Position numbers and translations under genes: made by a program. 64,000 nt of DNA from Topomyia yanbarensis. Lineage: Eukaryota > Arthropoda > Insecta > Diptera > Culicidae. Each line of letters opens with the position of its first letter. The first letter of the stretch is position 1. The stretch covers positions 70,473,771 through 70,537,770 of the forward strand of contig NC_080672.1 of NCBI RefSeq assembly GCF_030247195.1. The letters run 5' to 3'. This document shows, piece by piece, positions 10,785-23,700 of the stretch. The notes under the pieces are model-generated. The model saw nothing but the letters and a program-made list of their open reading frames with translations. It had not been told where the DNA came from and made no database searches.

Positions 10785-12655
10785 TAATCCACCTAGTGGT
10801 GCGATTGTGCCTTTCTCATTTATCCAAACTATATATTACTATATATTAGCTGGTTATGCTCAATATAATTGTGGAAGTGTCTAATACATACTTATTATGC
10901 TTAGCACGTATCCGACGACTACCACGAAAGTCGACGCTGACTTATTTTAAACAAAAATTCAATGTTATCTTCATGTGATCATATTTTGAAATGCTGGGTA
11001 ATAGTTTTGAAAGTGGAGGGGGTGGAGACTAGTAGAATGCTAAGACAAGACATGACAATAGAAAGGGTCGTTTTTGTTCCAATTTAACATCAGAATGTTC
11101 CAGCTTTTGATTGGTTGACTTTTTGCATCGTACGTAATGTTACTACAGGGATAGCGAAATGATGTTTGGCAGTGTTGCTATTTTTATAGGGAAATATTGA
11201 AATTACTTTTGATAAATAGAATTATTATCGTTAAAATAGTAAAAAAGGTTAAATTGAACAGAAGATGTAGGGCAAAGTAGAGCAAGTATCTACCGCGTAT
11301 ACGTGGTTGGTTGATTTTAACAAAAACAATACTGCAACCAAACCATGATATAAAATTTGTCTGAAAATGGCTTCATAAAATCTTACTAAACATCAATGAC
11401 ATGGAAAAACAGTGCACTTCATCAATGTAATGGATTCAAGATACAAAATATTGCGTGCATAAATTAACTTAACAAGAATCCATTTTAATAAATATAGCAA
11501 CACTGTTCGGATGATTTGGACAGGGTGAAAATATGCGAAAAGAAGAATGTTGAAGGAAAAATAAGAAGCCGATTGTCACGTCTTGTCTTAGATAGAGTGA
11601 GTGTGGAGGATGCGTTAGAAATCCTTTATCTCATTTCGGTATGCGGGGTGAATGAAGGGAATGCAGGTGAGACGGTGGTCTAAGGGGGAAGGTGATGAAG
11701 AGGGAGGTGTAAGGGAGAGGTCGATGCAACACCAAACTGCATATTAAATCTTCCATTTGAGAAAAACGGTTCAGTCATAACCGAAGAATCTATGAGGAGT
11801 TTTTCGGCTAATCAGTCTTAAATTAACGAAAACAACAATATTGCTTTTACTTTTTTAGGAAGTAAAAGCAATATTGTTGTTTTCGCTGTCTAATTTATGA
11901 CTAATTAGCCGAAAAACTCCTCATAATAGAAGCTCGACAGTCAAGAAGACATTCATGAAGAATCTATGGGACTTTAATTGTGGAATATGCCCGGAAAACG
12001 GGACTTCCTGAATTGTCGATGGTAAGCAATATATTCAAAGAATGTTTGATTGGCAATCAGTGATCTAGACCTGCGAATCGACGTAATGTAGTGACCATTC
12101 CCATAGGTTTTTAGTCTCTGAGGTATTACGATTGTAACGGATTATATGGGAAATTCCAGTTCCTTTCTTACTAACCTGTTACTCTGGAACCAAAAGCCCA
12201 AACCGAACGAAATTCAATAGCTTTCAATGGGATTATTGTATCATTAATTTGAAATGAAGTTTGTAAAAATCGATCAATAGTTCGCTGGGAAAGAAGTGTG
12301 ATATTAGTTTAGGAACTTGGCGAGTTCCCCGGGGCATCAAGAATCGTCAAAGGTGACCAATGTGGTCAATGCTACTTTAACTGGTCTTAAGTGATCCATA
12401 CCTACAAATCCATGTAATGTTGCACCCATTTTAATATGTATTACATCATTGAGACATCATGGTGTTACCAGTTTATAAGGGAATTTGCTTTGTGACCGCA
12501 CTCTTCACCCCGTATCTTCGGAACCGGAAGTCGGACCAACTCAAAATTCAATAGCAGCTTATGGGAGTGTTATACCTTTCATTTGAAAGTTTGTGTAAAT
12601 CGTTTCAGCTATCTCTGAGAAAATTGTGTGAGTTTAAGTGACACACACATACAGG
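10785..12655. repeat. Mosquito-type dispersed repeat region
   Basis: The left end has CCACCTAGTGGTGCGATTG. The right part has two diverged tandem copies of a unit of about 330 bases (about 11990-12310 and 12310-12650), each with a phrase like TCTTCGGAACCGGAAGTC or its relic, CAATAG..TTATGGGA, and a CACACACA tail. I know such sequence from memory as a common non-coding repeat in mosquitoes. No coding region is seen. A hairpin at 11792-11924 lies inside. Confidence 0.45.
11792..11924. repeat. Near-perfect hairpin, arms about 61-65 bases
   Basis: The left arm (11792-11852, starting ATGAGGAGTTTTTCGGCTAA) is mirrored by the right arm (11860-11924, ending TTAGCCGAAAAACTCCTCAT). Only about 7 bases lie between the arms, and the arms differ by a few bases or indels. 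Transcribed RNA would fold into a long stem. There is no ORF and no clear target duplication. Confidence 0.8.
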
Positions 12656-15600
12656 GGCAGCAGGGACGGGAAGGACAGGAGTCTTGGGGCTAAACGACAC
12701 CCCCCCTCCCCCCTCTCCACTTTGAGTTGGGGAGTCTTGCTAGGATATGGTGGTGTTTGGATTGGGCTCTGCTAAACCTCTAAAAAAGCCACAACGCCGA
12801 AAGCAGCTCCGAGAAAGCGAGTCTGTGTCACTTCTGCTAAGATCCAACCGGAGTGCCAGTCGGCACACCAGGATCGGCAGATCTCCGGGTACGGTCAAAA
12901 CTCGTTAGCATTTAGTTGGTGATACTAGGATCGGTTGGAGCATTCGCGATTTTATGCCGATCCGGCTCTGAACAGTACTCCACATGAAGATAGTGTCAAT
13001 CCTAGCATGACCTCCTTGCTTCATAGATAATCATGGGATCTCAAGAGGCGACTATATTCATCGAGTAGATATAGTGGCTCGGAGTTGGGACTCAATAAAA
13101 TGAAGCAAAAAACGCATACTTGAGGAACAGGCGCGGAAAATCCGTTCGCCAGAGGTGGTTTAGTCGTGTCACCACCACCAGCCGTAGCTGAAGTCATTCA
13201 GCAAGAGCAGGAGGAGGGGATGCAGCATCAACAGCGGCAACAACAGCCAGATCAGAGAAGGATGAGTTACACCCCACAGACACCAAAAATAGTGCCAACG
13301 AAGTACGTGATGTAGAAGCTCCACAAGTTTGGGACGCGAGAAACATTGTCCGTAAGGACATTAAAGAGATGGTTTTCAGAATCCAGAAAGGCGCTAGTGT
13401 CTACCGTAAAGGAGTATCACACGGTAACGCGGAGAGCTGATGTAGCTGAGCGAGCATTGGCGTCGGCTAAGGCTACTATCTTCCTTGCCCCTCCGAGGCA
13501 GTGGGAAGAGAAGCAGATTGGAGTGGAGAACACACCAATTTCCGTGACTCTAAAGAGGACAAGAACCTCGCCAGGAGACGGGAGACAGGCGGGCCCAAGA
13601 GGCAGAACGTTGTTGTTGCCGAAGGAAAGGACGTCACCCAAAAGGGAAAAGCGAGTACCGTTCAAGATCGGAAGGAGGAACACTGGAAACAGCTAAAGCG
13701 GAAGGAAGAGCGAAAAGGGGAGCAGAAGAGGAAAGGAAAAGCTTCGGCTCGTTAGAAGACAGAGAAGCCGTGCTCACTAAAGCCAATGGTGCGACGCGCT
13801 GCTCAAGACGGTCAGAGAGGGCCTGCAGCTGAAGGATTTGGGGGAAAACGTTGTAAGGCGTATCTACCCAAAAAGGCGAGACTCTTCGAGTTGAAGAAGA
13901 ATTCCACGACTAGCATCTCGACCTTGCAGGAGACTATTACCAAATCAATAGGTGAAAAGGCAGAAGTTAAAGTGATGAATGTGTGCAAGGGCCTTGATGA
14001 AATCACGATGGAAGACGAGCTTAGAGGTGCACTGAAGCAACAATGTAACCAGGGCGAGGTTCACATGACGATCCGGTTAAAGTAGGAATACGGAGGAACT
14101 TAGACAACGATGATTCATTTACCGGTAACCGCTGCAGACAAGGCACTGGAGGCTACAAGTCTTTGGGCTTTAGATATTTAGCAGGGGCTTGAAAAGGTCC
14201 GGATAGATCCGGGATGTGTTGGAAGTGAGAGGACCCATCGTGCGAGAGCCTGCACGCAGAGGCCGAAGTGCTTGCTTTGCACTCCAGCGGACGAAAACGA
14301 AAACGAGTGGCTTTAAATTCCCTGCCTAAAAGAAGGCGACTGCAGACCAACGGTAATGGAGATAACCCAGATAAATCTGAATCACTGTGATACCGCACAG
14401 CAACTGTTGTGGCAGTCTACGACAGAAACTATGTGTGATGTCGCTTTGATCGCAGAGTGGTATCAAGTCCCCCTTGATAACGGTAACTAGCTGGCGGATA
14501 GATCGGGAACGGCTGTGATACAAGTTAATGGAAGAATCCCCATTCAAGAAGTGGTATAACGCTCCTCCAAGCTAGACAGCGGAGCAGTTGAGCCTAATGC
14601 TGTAGCAGTTAACCGAGTAGTTGATCGGTCGAAAGCCGGTAGTCATCGGTGGTGACCTCAACGTCTCAGCTGTGGAGTGGAGCAGTAGAATAACCAACAT
14701 AAGAGGGTGTAAAAAGCTCTAACGAAGTTAAACGTACGATTGTACAATGAAGGTTCTGTTAACACATTTCGGAGAGATGGGAGACGTCACATTCTGTAGT
14801 CCTTCATTGCCGGAGAATATTGATTGGAGAGTATGCGAAACGTATGCGCATAGTGACCACCAGGTGATTCGCTACCGTATCAGTCAACGGAACCCCGCTG
14901 CTTCAACGCGGCGAGTGAAAGTGGATGACGGAAACGCCACAATGCCGCGAAAACTGGAACCACGCAATAGACGGCGTCCAGCTTACTATTGGAAAGAGAC
15001 GCTTAGTACGCTACGCGCTGCATGTCTCAGAGCCAGAAGGCGGGCTCAGAGAGCAATATGGGAGCCATAAAGAGAAGAGCACAAGGCAGCGTTTCGAGCA
15101 GCTAGGGCCGCTTTAAAACGGGAGATCAGACTTAGCAAGTCAGATTGCCACAAAGAAGTTGTGCCGAGAAGTAGACGCCAATCCCTGGGGCGACGCGTTC
15201 CGAGCCGTGATGTCGAAAGTGAAAGGCTCGGCAACGCCACCCGAAATGTGCTCAGGTTAGCTGAAGATAATCGTCGAAGGTCTTTTCCCGAAGTACGATC
15301 CAACTGACAATCTGACCACCGACAACGTACGGCCAAGAAGAAGGAGCAAACAGGGACGATCGGCAAGTGACTAACGATGAGCTCGCAGAAGCATCTAAGC
15401 GCCTGAAACCAAAGAAAGCGCCCTGTCCGGATGGAATACCAAACGTATTCCGGGCATGTTCAGGATGGTGCTACGACGACAGGTTGAGACTCAACAACCA
15501 CCTCGAATACGCTTGCTAAAAGTCGGCGAAGGCAACGAACGCAATAGCGATCATGTCAAACGTCGGCGGCCCGAGAAGCAGCTCTACTGTTTCGTCATCG

Positions 15601-16012
15601 ATACTCCGATATGGTGTTCCTGCCTGTGCTGCTGCGCTAAAACCCAAACAGAACCGTGAAAAACTGAACAAGACATTCCGGCTGATAGCCGTACGAGTCG
15701 CCAGTGCTTACAGAACAATATCGTCGGAGTTAGTATGCGTGGGACGATCCCCATCTGCATCCTTCATTGCCGCAGTCTGCATTTGACGCAGTTTTCGTCC
15801 GAGCACGGATGCTTCCGGAAGTACTTGCATCGGTTTGGACATGCTTCGTCACCCCTTTGCTCGGAGTATGTGAACGTGCAAGAGACACTACTATTGAATT
15901 TGTAATTGATCCGACTTGCGGTTCCGGAATTACAGGGTGATGAGTTGAAACAACAGTTACATCGATTTTTCAGTGATGACTGGACATATGTGACCAAATT
16001 TAATCTCAAATG
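12656..16012 (+). pseudogene. Internally deleted R1-like LINE
   Basis: The parts of an R1-clade non-LTR element follow in order on the plus strand. A GC-richer leader comes first (12656-13340), then a Gag-like ORF1 in two frames (13346-13696 and 13786-14085, with ITMEDELRGALKQQC), a degraded Cys knuckle (about 14215-14285, ending RPKCLLC), and endonuclease pieces (VIGGDLNVSAVEWSSRITN at about 14640 and DVTFCSPSLPENIDWRVC at 14775-14830). RT finger sequence (KKAPCPDGIPNVF at about 15415) follows. It then jumps directly to thumb sequence (SNVGGPRSSS and RVASAYRTISSE, 15553-15740) and a C-terminal Cys/His tail (HGCFRKYLHRFGHASSPLC, about 15800). The RT palm with its catalytic Asp residues is deleted around 15440-15540. 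Multiple stops and frameshifts are present. Confidence 0.75.
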
Positions 16013-17553
16013 AACGGTGTTGCGTCCCGAAAAACTGTTATTACATTTTATTTCGATTCGACCTCCTGTTGCGTAGTTACGGGTTGTGGAGTGTGGTCAC
16101 AGAGAAAACTCCTATTCAAACTGATATCGCGATGAATGCAAAAGGGATTTTTTTTCTAAAGTTGGAGCCAAACATCTCGCATTTGCAGTTCTAGGTTGCT
16201 GCCGGCCCATCGAAATCTTGTTGGCCACATTGACCTCCATAGAGGGTTCTGAAAGTGCCCAGAAAAATCGCCGTCTTTCAAAATTAAAAAACTCACACAG
16301 TTTCACATCAGATGGTAGGGCCGATTTTCACAACTTTGTTTGAAAATCGTTTTCAACGAAAGGTATAGTATTCTTATAGACTGCTATGAAATTTTTTACA
16401 GATCAGTTTTATGGTTCCAGAAATATAATAGGAGGAACTGGGCCAATTTGGAGCTAGCAAGGGTTTATGAGTTATAGAACTGGAACGATTCACAAATGAA
16501 TGGTTCCCAAAAAGTCTGATCAATTGCGCACATTTTTTCTAAGGCGACTTTTTCCGATCTTTGTGTATAGACGGTTCTATGCAAAGGTATATGAAAGGTC
16601 CGAATTACCCGAACTCTGTTCCAAATCGGACCATCCATTTCTTATCGATTTTTTGTAATAGAACTGAATTTCTATTTTGGTCTATGTTATTTCTTTTCGA
16701 TTTTCACTAAATTTTGAATTGTGAAATGAAAAGTTTTCTTTGATATATAAAACTTTGTAGTAAATATATAATATATATCATATATAATATATATCACTTT
16801 TTTGCATTTCTTTTATAGAAGGGTTGTGCAATCCGTCGGAATTTCAACCTGTTAACAGAGGCCCGCAGAGCTTATACTATTCGATTCAGTCGGGAACGCA
16901 AAATGTCTGTGAGTATATGTATCGCTACTAAGTTAATTAAATATTATATATTTGTTTGTTTCAAGAGTGTCAGCATCAACATGTTGCTCATCAGGTTCGT
17001 GGCAGTCGTGCACTGATATATACTTACTAAGTGTAATAAGAATGTAATAGATATTTCCATGTGTTATATTGAATGTAACCAGCTATTCAATCATAATTTT
17101 CGTGAAATGAACAATTGCTAGGTGGATTATAACAGGTTTTTTAAAATTATATTAAATGTTGCCTTGTTCAATGCTACCAACAATATCGCGCATACGGTAC
17201 ACTTTAAATCTGGATAATACACATTAAATGTTATTTTTTTCGACGATTTTTAGAATGGAATGCATGGACTTGAACAACTTCTGTACCAAATTGATTTGAG
17301 CTTGTTCGACCGAATTCAAAGTTGAGCTTCGTCTTCGTTGGATGCTTGACGATGTAAGCTTTTTATGAGCTATCACATGATACCACGCGAACATATTACC
17401 GTTCGCTGTTTACCGCCACTAAAGCACACATGCACAGTGACTCATTTCAGAAAGAGACCTGCTGGACTTACACAATCAATCAGCTGGATCACTGCAGGAG
17501 GTGAGTGGCTTTATTTGGTGCCAACTTTCGCTCTGAGACCAGTTTCGCGATTG
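16013..17553. other. Non-coding DNA between LINE and esterase gene 2
   Basis: This is AT-rich sequence with an ATATAT-rich patch at about 16755-16795. Phrases near 16310-16620, such as ATGGTTCCAGAAATAT, resemble other mosquito dispersed repeats. I find no gene. Confidence 0.4.
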
Positions 17554-17770
17554 TGATAAGAGCGCTCGCATCGTTCGGCGCGTTCGTGCTAAGTGTATTG
17601 TATGTAGGTATGTAAGTATTCCTATCTAGAAATAAAATATATTCCGCACAAAAGATGCTATTCTAATTCTACCAGTAGAATTAGTTAGTTTCTGACCACA
17701 GACGCGTTCGTAGTTCGGACGTCGTACATTAGATGACTTTCACTTTTTAAGTAACTTTATGCTGTAAAAT
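17554..17770 (+). promoter_or_regulatory. Candidate 5' flank of esterase gene 2
   Basis: A GATA-type site TGATAAG (17554-17560) lies 217 bases before the ATG, similar in sequence to TGATAAG upstream of gene 3. No TATA box or clear initiator is seen, so the transcription start is undetermined. A 5' UTR intron cannot be excluded. Confidence 0.2.
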
Positions 17771-20700
17771 ATGACGATAGCTTATCTCTTATTAGCTCTA
17801 GTGATGACTTCGCAATTAAGCCAATCTTTACCGGTGTCGGACGATGCTCCTATGGTAACTCTACCGAATTTGGGAACGTTACGAGGCTCAACGACGCTGA
17901 GTGCCTTCAGCGGACGAAAGATTTTACAATTTCTTAGTATCAAATATGGAGAATCGACAGCTGGGGAGTATCGTTTCAAGGTACTTGGGATTGCAGTGAT
18001 TTTCGGGTATTGGTGTATCACCGTGATTTCTAATCGGTAGGCTCCTCGGAAAGCACTTGCTTGGCAAGGTGTGCGAGATGTTTCACAGTACGGATTGCCT
18101 TGTCCGCAGCTTAAGCTGGAGTCACTTTTTGCAAACCAATCAGCCGGGACTGATTTTGAAGACTGCTTAACGTTGTCTGTTTACACTAATGAGGTAAGCT
18201 CAGTACACAAGTTAAAATGTTTAATCAATACCTAAAAATCGTTGTCCTTTCAGCTATTGGGAAGTAAACCAGTGATGTTCTTTATCCATGGTGGTGGCTT
18301 CTACGAAGGTTCCGGCGCGAATCAAACTCCTGAATTCCTTTTAGAGAAGGACATTGTTCTGGTGGTAGTGCAGTACCGGCTTGGTCCGTTGGGCTTCTTA
18401 TCACTCAAAACAGAAGAAATGCCAGGAAATGCGGGACTTCTAGATATCAAACTAGCTCTCGAGTGGCTGCAGGATAACATCGTGTTCTTTGGTGGCGATG
18501 CGGGAAATGTAACACTGTTCGGACAGTCAGCTGGGGCAGCCGCTGTCTCGGCGCTGATGTACAGCTCTCTGGTTCCACATAATCTTTTTCACAAAGTTAT
18601 TCTACAGTCAGGTGCTTCCAGTTCACCGTGGGTTTGGGACAAGGATCCGATAGGCCATGCGCGTGAGATTGCCACCATCGCTGGTTGTGATCCGAACGTT
18701 GGGAAACCTTATGAGGTAATATCAATTTCTTTAGGGTTAATATCCCGATTTTTGAACAGAAGCTACTTTATTCAGATCACAATGCCATTGCAACACATCG
18801 ATCGTTGTCTTCGCGAGATGGACATTTGGCTTTTGCTAAGAAGCTTTATCGAACACAAGAACCGTACCAGCGGAACCAAAGGTCTGTCGGAAGTCGGTGG
18901 AAACCGACTGACGGAGGGCGATTTTCATGGTCTACTTCCGGAGAAGCCATGGGAACTGATTAAGGCTGGAAAAATTCGTCCTAATCTTCCGATGATGGCT
19001 GGCGTTGTGAAACATGAGGGAACCTTTCTGCTTACCTCGATCTATGACGGTTTGAGGAATAGAGGTCAGCTGGACAATTCCTATTTCATTAAGTACGGTT
19101 TGTTGGAAAGAACTAATCGTATCTTCGGGGTTGATGATTCTACTGGAACGCTGGCTGCCTATGAGATCAGGACTTTGTTCAGCCCGCAGCAGATTTCCAG
19201 TGGGAAATTCGAAGATATGGCGGACGGTTTGATTGATGTATGTATCCAGTTTATTTGAAATGAGGTCCAAAATATTTACCGAGAGTACATTTTCAGCTTT
19301 CTGGAACCATGCTCATCAAGGCTGGACTTCTGCGGGAAGCTCAAGCAAACAGTCACGCAAATCCTAATGGAACTTTTTTGTATTCATTCGACTATCATGG
19401 GGCGAAGACTCGTTTTGGATACGGGGCGGACACGTCTCATTATCCGTTCGGTGGCGGAGTTCACCATTCTGATGATCTGATGTATTTGTTTCCCTATCCT
19501 CCTGGGCAGCCAAAGCTGAATGATAAAGACTCTAAAATGTCCCAAATGATGGTTGATCTGTGGACAAGTTTTGCCGCCACTGGCGCCCCGAAGAGTGATT
19601 TAGCTGGAGTTAATTGGAGTCCAATGAGTGGTAAGTTAAAAGAACATTTGGTCAATTGATTGATATCAGTGGATTTTTTGAAACACATTTAAAAGTGGTA
19701 CAATATTAATAATTTTGTACCTATAACGCCAAATCCCAGAAAGCTTGCGGAAACAGTTCTTTTCCAAATATATCCTGCAATTTCTTCTCATAACGGCTTC
19801 TATAGTGACACGGATCAAACCTTCTTAACTTTATTATGCGTAGGCTAGATATTTAGAAAAGAGCCTGCTTGTGCATTTTGATTTGCAACTTTCTTACTAA
19901 TACGTATAGTTGAAGTTGGCATTAAAATAATAAAAATGCTCAATGACTTTGAAACGAATGAGAATAATTACGTACAATCTTCAACAATATTGTGTGGTTT
20001 TATTGCCTCAACAATTTTCTTGAATAAGTGTTCAAGTTTGCACGAAAAGTCGCAATAGAAAAGTTATTTAAAAAAAACAAATTTTAAGAGGGTTACCTTT
20101 GGAAACGCTAAATCATTCGATAACCTTCAATCTTATTAGTTCAAGTTCTTCAGCAAAATTCTTTATTACGAGCATTTCTAAAATTTTGTCGAAGACACCA
20201 ACTTTCTATCTCGTCACCATAAAAAGTTATTTTTTTTAGTTCGATCAAAAGAAGCCAAGTCTTATTTTAATTTTCATCAGATTGTGGGGAATATTCATAC
20301 GAACAATTCCTCCAAAGACACCCTGTGAATATATTCGATGTTTCTTTTGGCATTTCCAACTACTGTGCAGTCAAGTTAGCGATGGTCGCTTGCCAACTGG
20401 GCTGGTCTGACAAACACTAAAAATCATCAGGGCAATTCTGACGCTAAAGTATAAACATCCGAACACGTAGATTCGATTAAACAATAGATTTCCTAATTAA
20501 ATTATTATATTTCCGGTAATGTTCATTCTGGAATCAAACGTCGAGATGCTTTTTGAAGTCCATTCAAGGAATCTAGGAAAAATACTAGTTTTTAGTGCTG
20601 CCTATTATGCGATTTTTCCGGTTAAAAATTAAAAGTGCATTTATTTCGCATGACATATATTTCAATTCTGTGGTCCTTAAACATTTTCACTTTTCACTAA

Positions 20701-23700
20701 CTGTTTTGAAGAACAAGACAATCCGCTGGCAGAATAGACAGATATGCATCTAGCTTGCCTTCAGATGCACATGCAGTTGTCTGAGCGTAGTTTGTCAAGG
20801 CCAAAAATAATACCCTTTTAGTTAACAGTTAGGTTTTGAACTCTCTCATATTTCCATACACAATGGATGTTTTGAATTGAAGATAATTATCGCATATTTT
20901 TGACTTACTACACTTTTTCAAAATTTACGAAGTTAGTATCTTTCATTGTACTAAACGGAATTACATGATGTTTGCACTCAGTCAGTAAAATGTGCATAAT
21001 TTTTGTATTCAAATTTGAAGTATGCATGATTTCTATAAATTAAAATAAAAACTGATTTTCAGAAAATCATTCGAAAGCGACGTGGAAAAAAACGAAATTT
21101 TTCTGCCTACCTTGAGACAGAGCTGTTAGTATGGGGCGCTTAAGAGACCCAGTGGAATACTGGGAGACTCATTTTCTACCATTCGTTGCTTGGGTATTGA
21201 ATGAGCAATATATGGTCGGTGTTAAGTCAGACCAGACTAAGTGACATTGTATTGATTCCGAGAAAAATGAGTTTTAAGTTTTAATCTTAGTATTCGTTAC
21301 GTGAACATTCGAAAATATTTTTTTGCCATAATTCATGCTTGTTATAACATATTGCAAACCTGGCAAAGGTCGAATGTAGCCGATGAAACAGAAGAAGCAG
21401 ATTGCATACCAGACCATAAAATCCCGGAGAATTTCGATTTATTGTTTATTTGTATCAAAAATATCAGATACTCTCGAAACCGTGGCGTTCTCTGCCCCAA
21501 ACCGTTTCTTAGTTTGCAATGGGATAATTTCGAGTTCTTGCGATATGCGAGCTGAATTTTCTTTACGTTTGCTTAGCTATATGTATATTTTCTGGTTATG
21601 TTAATTTATAGACAGTAATCTCTTGAAGTAAAATACGATATACTGATTTCATCTCTGTGATGTGATGCTTATTCTAATTCATCGAATGTTACTCTTAATC
21701 TGTTGACGGCTGTTCAGCTATAGAGGCCCTTTCACGCAACAGTGCCCAGGGGCCTCCAATGGTCTTAAGACGGCCCTGTTCGAGGGGTGCTTGTTGAATG
21801 GTATACACAAACGATGATTTGCGATATTTATGCTTGATTAATTTGAGTTTGAATTTAATGGTGTGCAGGGCCGTAGCGTGGTCTTCTAGCGCCATTGGCG
21901 GGGACACAGTGTTGCACTCCTTGAAAGTTTTCTTTTTCAGTTGGATTTTCGAAGAATTATTTGTTGTGTATATAGAAATGGTACAGTTATCCTGACTAAG
22001 TTTATAAAGCAGATAGATTTCAGTTCAGTGCTAAGCCTGCGTCAACCCGATCAACAACATACAACGGTCCTGCGCAAGTGAAATGGAATTGTTGAAAGCA
22101 TTTTCGTATATGAATTTATTCGACATTCGACCTTTCCAGCGGTATGCTATGTTAGGTTCTTTTGTCAAAGATTTTCCATGTAAATTGTGGAAATTTATCA
22201 ACATTCTTCTAAAGAAGCGTTTTTTTAAATAAAATTTTAGAGAGAGAGCATTCAATTTCGCATTCAACGACCTATTTATCATCAAAAGCTGTTGAAAAAT
22301 GGCAGAGTTATTAATTTTTTTTCTAAATTAGGAATTTTCTCGTATGAACTATTAAAGAAAGGGTTAGTGAGGTATTGTCTCGCACTATATGCTATAATTA
22401 TTGCGAATCTTTTCTAAAATTCACATCGAGACATTTCAGCCATGCGCCACCAAGCCGTGCGCCGAATTACGTGCATGTTCACTTTGCATTAGTGAAAGCG
22501 AAAAAACGGTTTGACTTTTATTTTTGTTTCGTTCGCACTCATTTGTGTCACATATAGCAACAAATCGACGAAACGCTAGTTTACCTCGGGATAGGCAATA
22601 TACCTATCGTTATTTTTCCACTTTCAAACTCAAAGTTCACACGCATACTTTTGAATGTATTCGAGCAAAAAAAAATATTTTTTGCAAATTTTATATAAGT
22701 TCATGCGAGCAAGTTTCTAATTTGGAAAAAAATGATATCTCTGCCATTTTTCGATTGATTTTGATCATAAATAGGTCGTTGGATGCGAAATTAAATGTAC
22801 TCCCGAAATTTTTATTTTAACCAAGAAACTTCCTAATAAAAATGTAGAGTAATTTTTATATTTTTATTGGAAAAATTGCAAAATATTGGGTACTTTCATA
22901 TTGTTGTCCCAAAACTGCATAGTACTTTTAACAAAAGTACATAACATAGCATACCGTTGGAAAGGTAATTTTTCTTCTTCTTTCCAAAACACATAGCGAA
23001 TTTAAAATCTGCTGAAAAATGAACGCGTAAACTAACTTAACACCGTAAATTTTTCGTGCTAAAAATCCTGAAAATGTTTTTTTTTGCTATAAATCTAGAT
23101 TTTGAGGGTAAATTAAATTGATCAAACGTGGTTTTGTGTTGTATTTGACGAGATCTACAACCTTTAGCAGACCACTTTAAAAGAACATTCATTTTTTTAT
23201 TTTGTGGCACCGTGTAATGTAAAGTAAATTGTAGTTTTTGCTCCTAGTCAATTTATAGGTGTTCAAAACCACAACCCTTATCCAACGGTGACCGTTGGCT
23301 CAATGAGAGCAGATTTAGTTGATTGGTGATTTGAGTACTTAAGTGCTCACTGCATATAGACAGCATTACTCATGAGACCCGAGCGAATATCCAAATGTTT
23401 TAGGGACGATCCATAAATGACGTAGCATTGTTTGACTGATTTTTAACACCCCCCTCCCCCATCGTAGCATTTCGTCACAAACCTCTAAATACCACCCCCC
23501 CCCCCCTGGTAATTACATAGCTTGACGGTAATTCTCCCCCCCCCTTGCCACCGCAATTTTTTTTTAAATATAAAAAACGATGTTAGTTATTCCCCTTTAA
23601 ATAACTACGTAGCATGACATGACCCTCTGCCCCCCTGTCGTCACACATCATCACAAAATACAAAACTCCCTCCTCCCCCATATAATGCTACGTCATTTAT

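Noticed and set aside
18242..19258. One continuous 338-codon exon of gene 2
   Set aside because: The inner 60 bases have GT-AG ends and lie where gene 3 has an intron; the extra 20 residues are absent in the paralogues.
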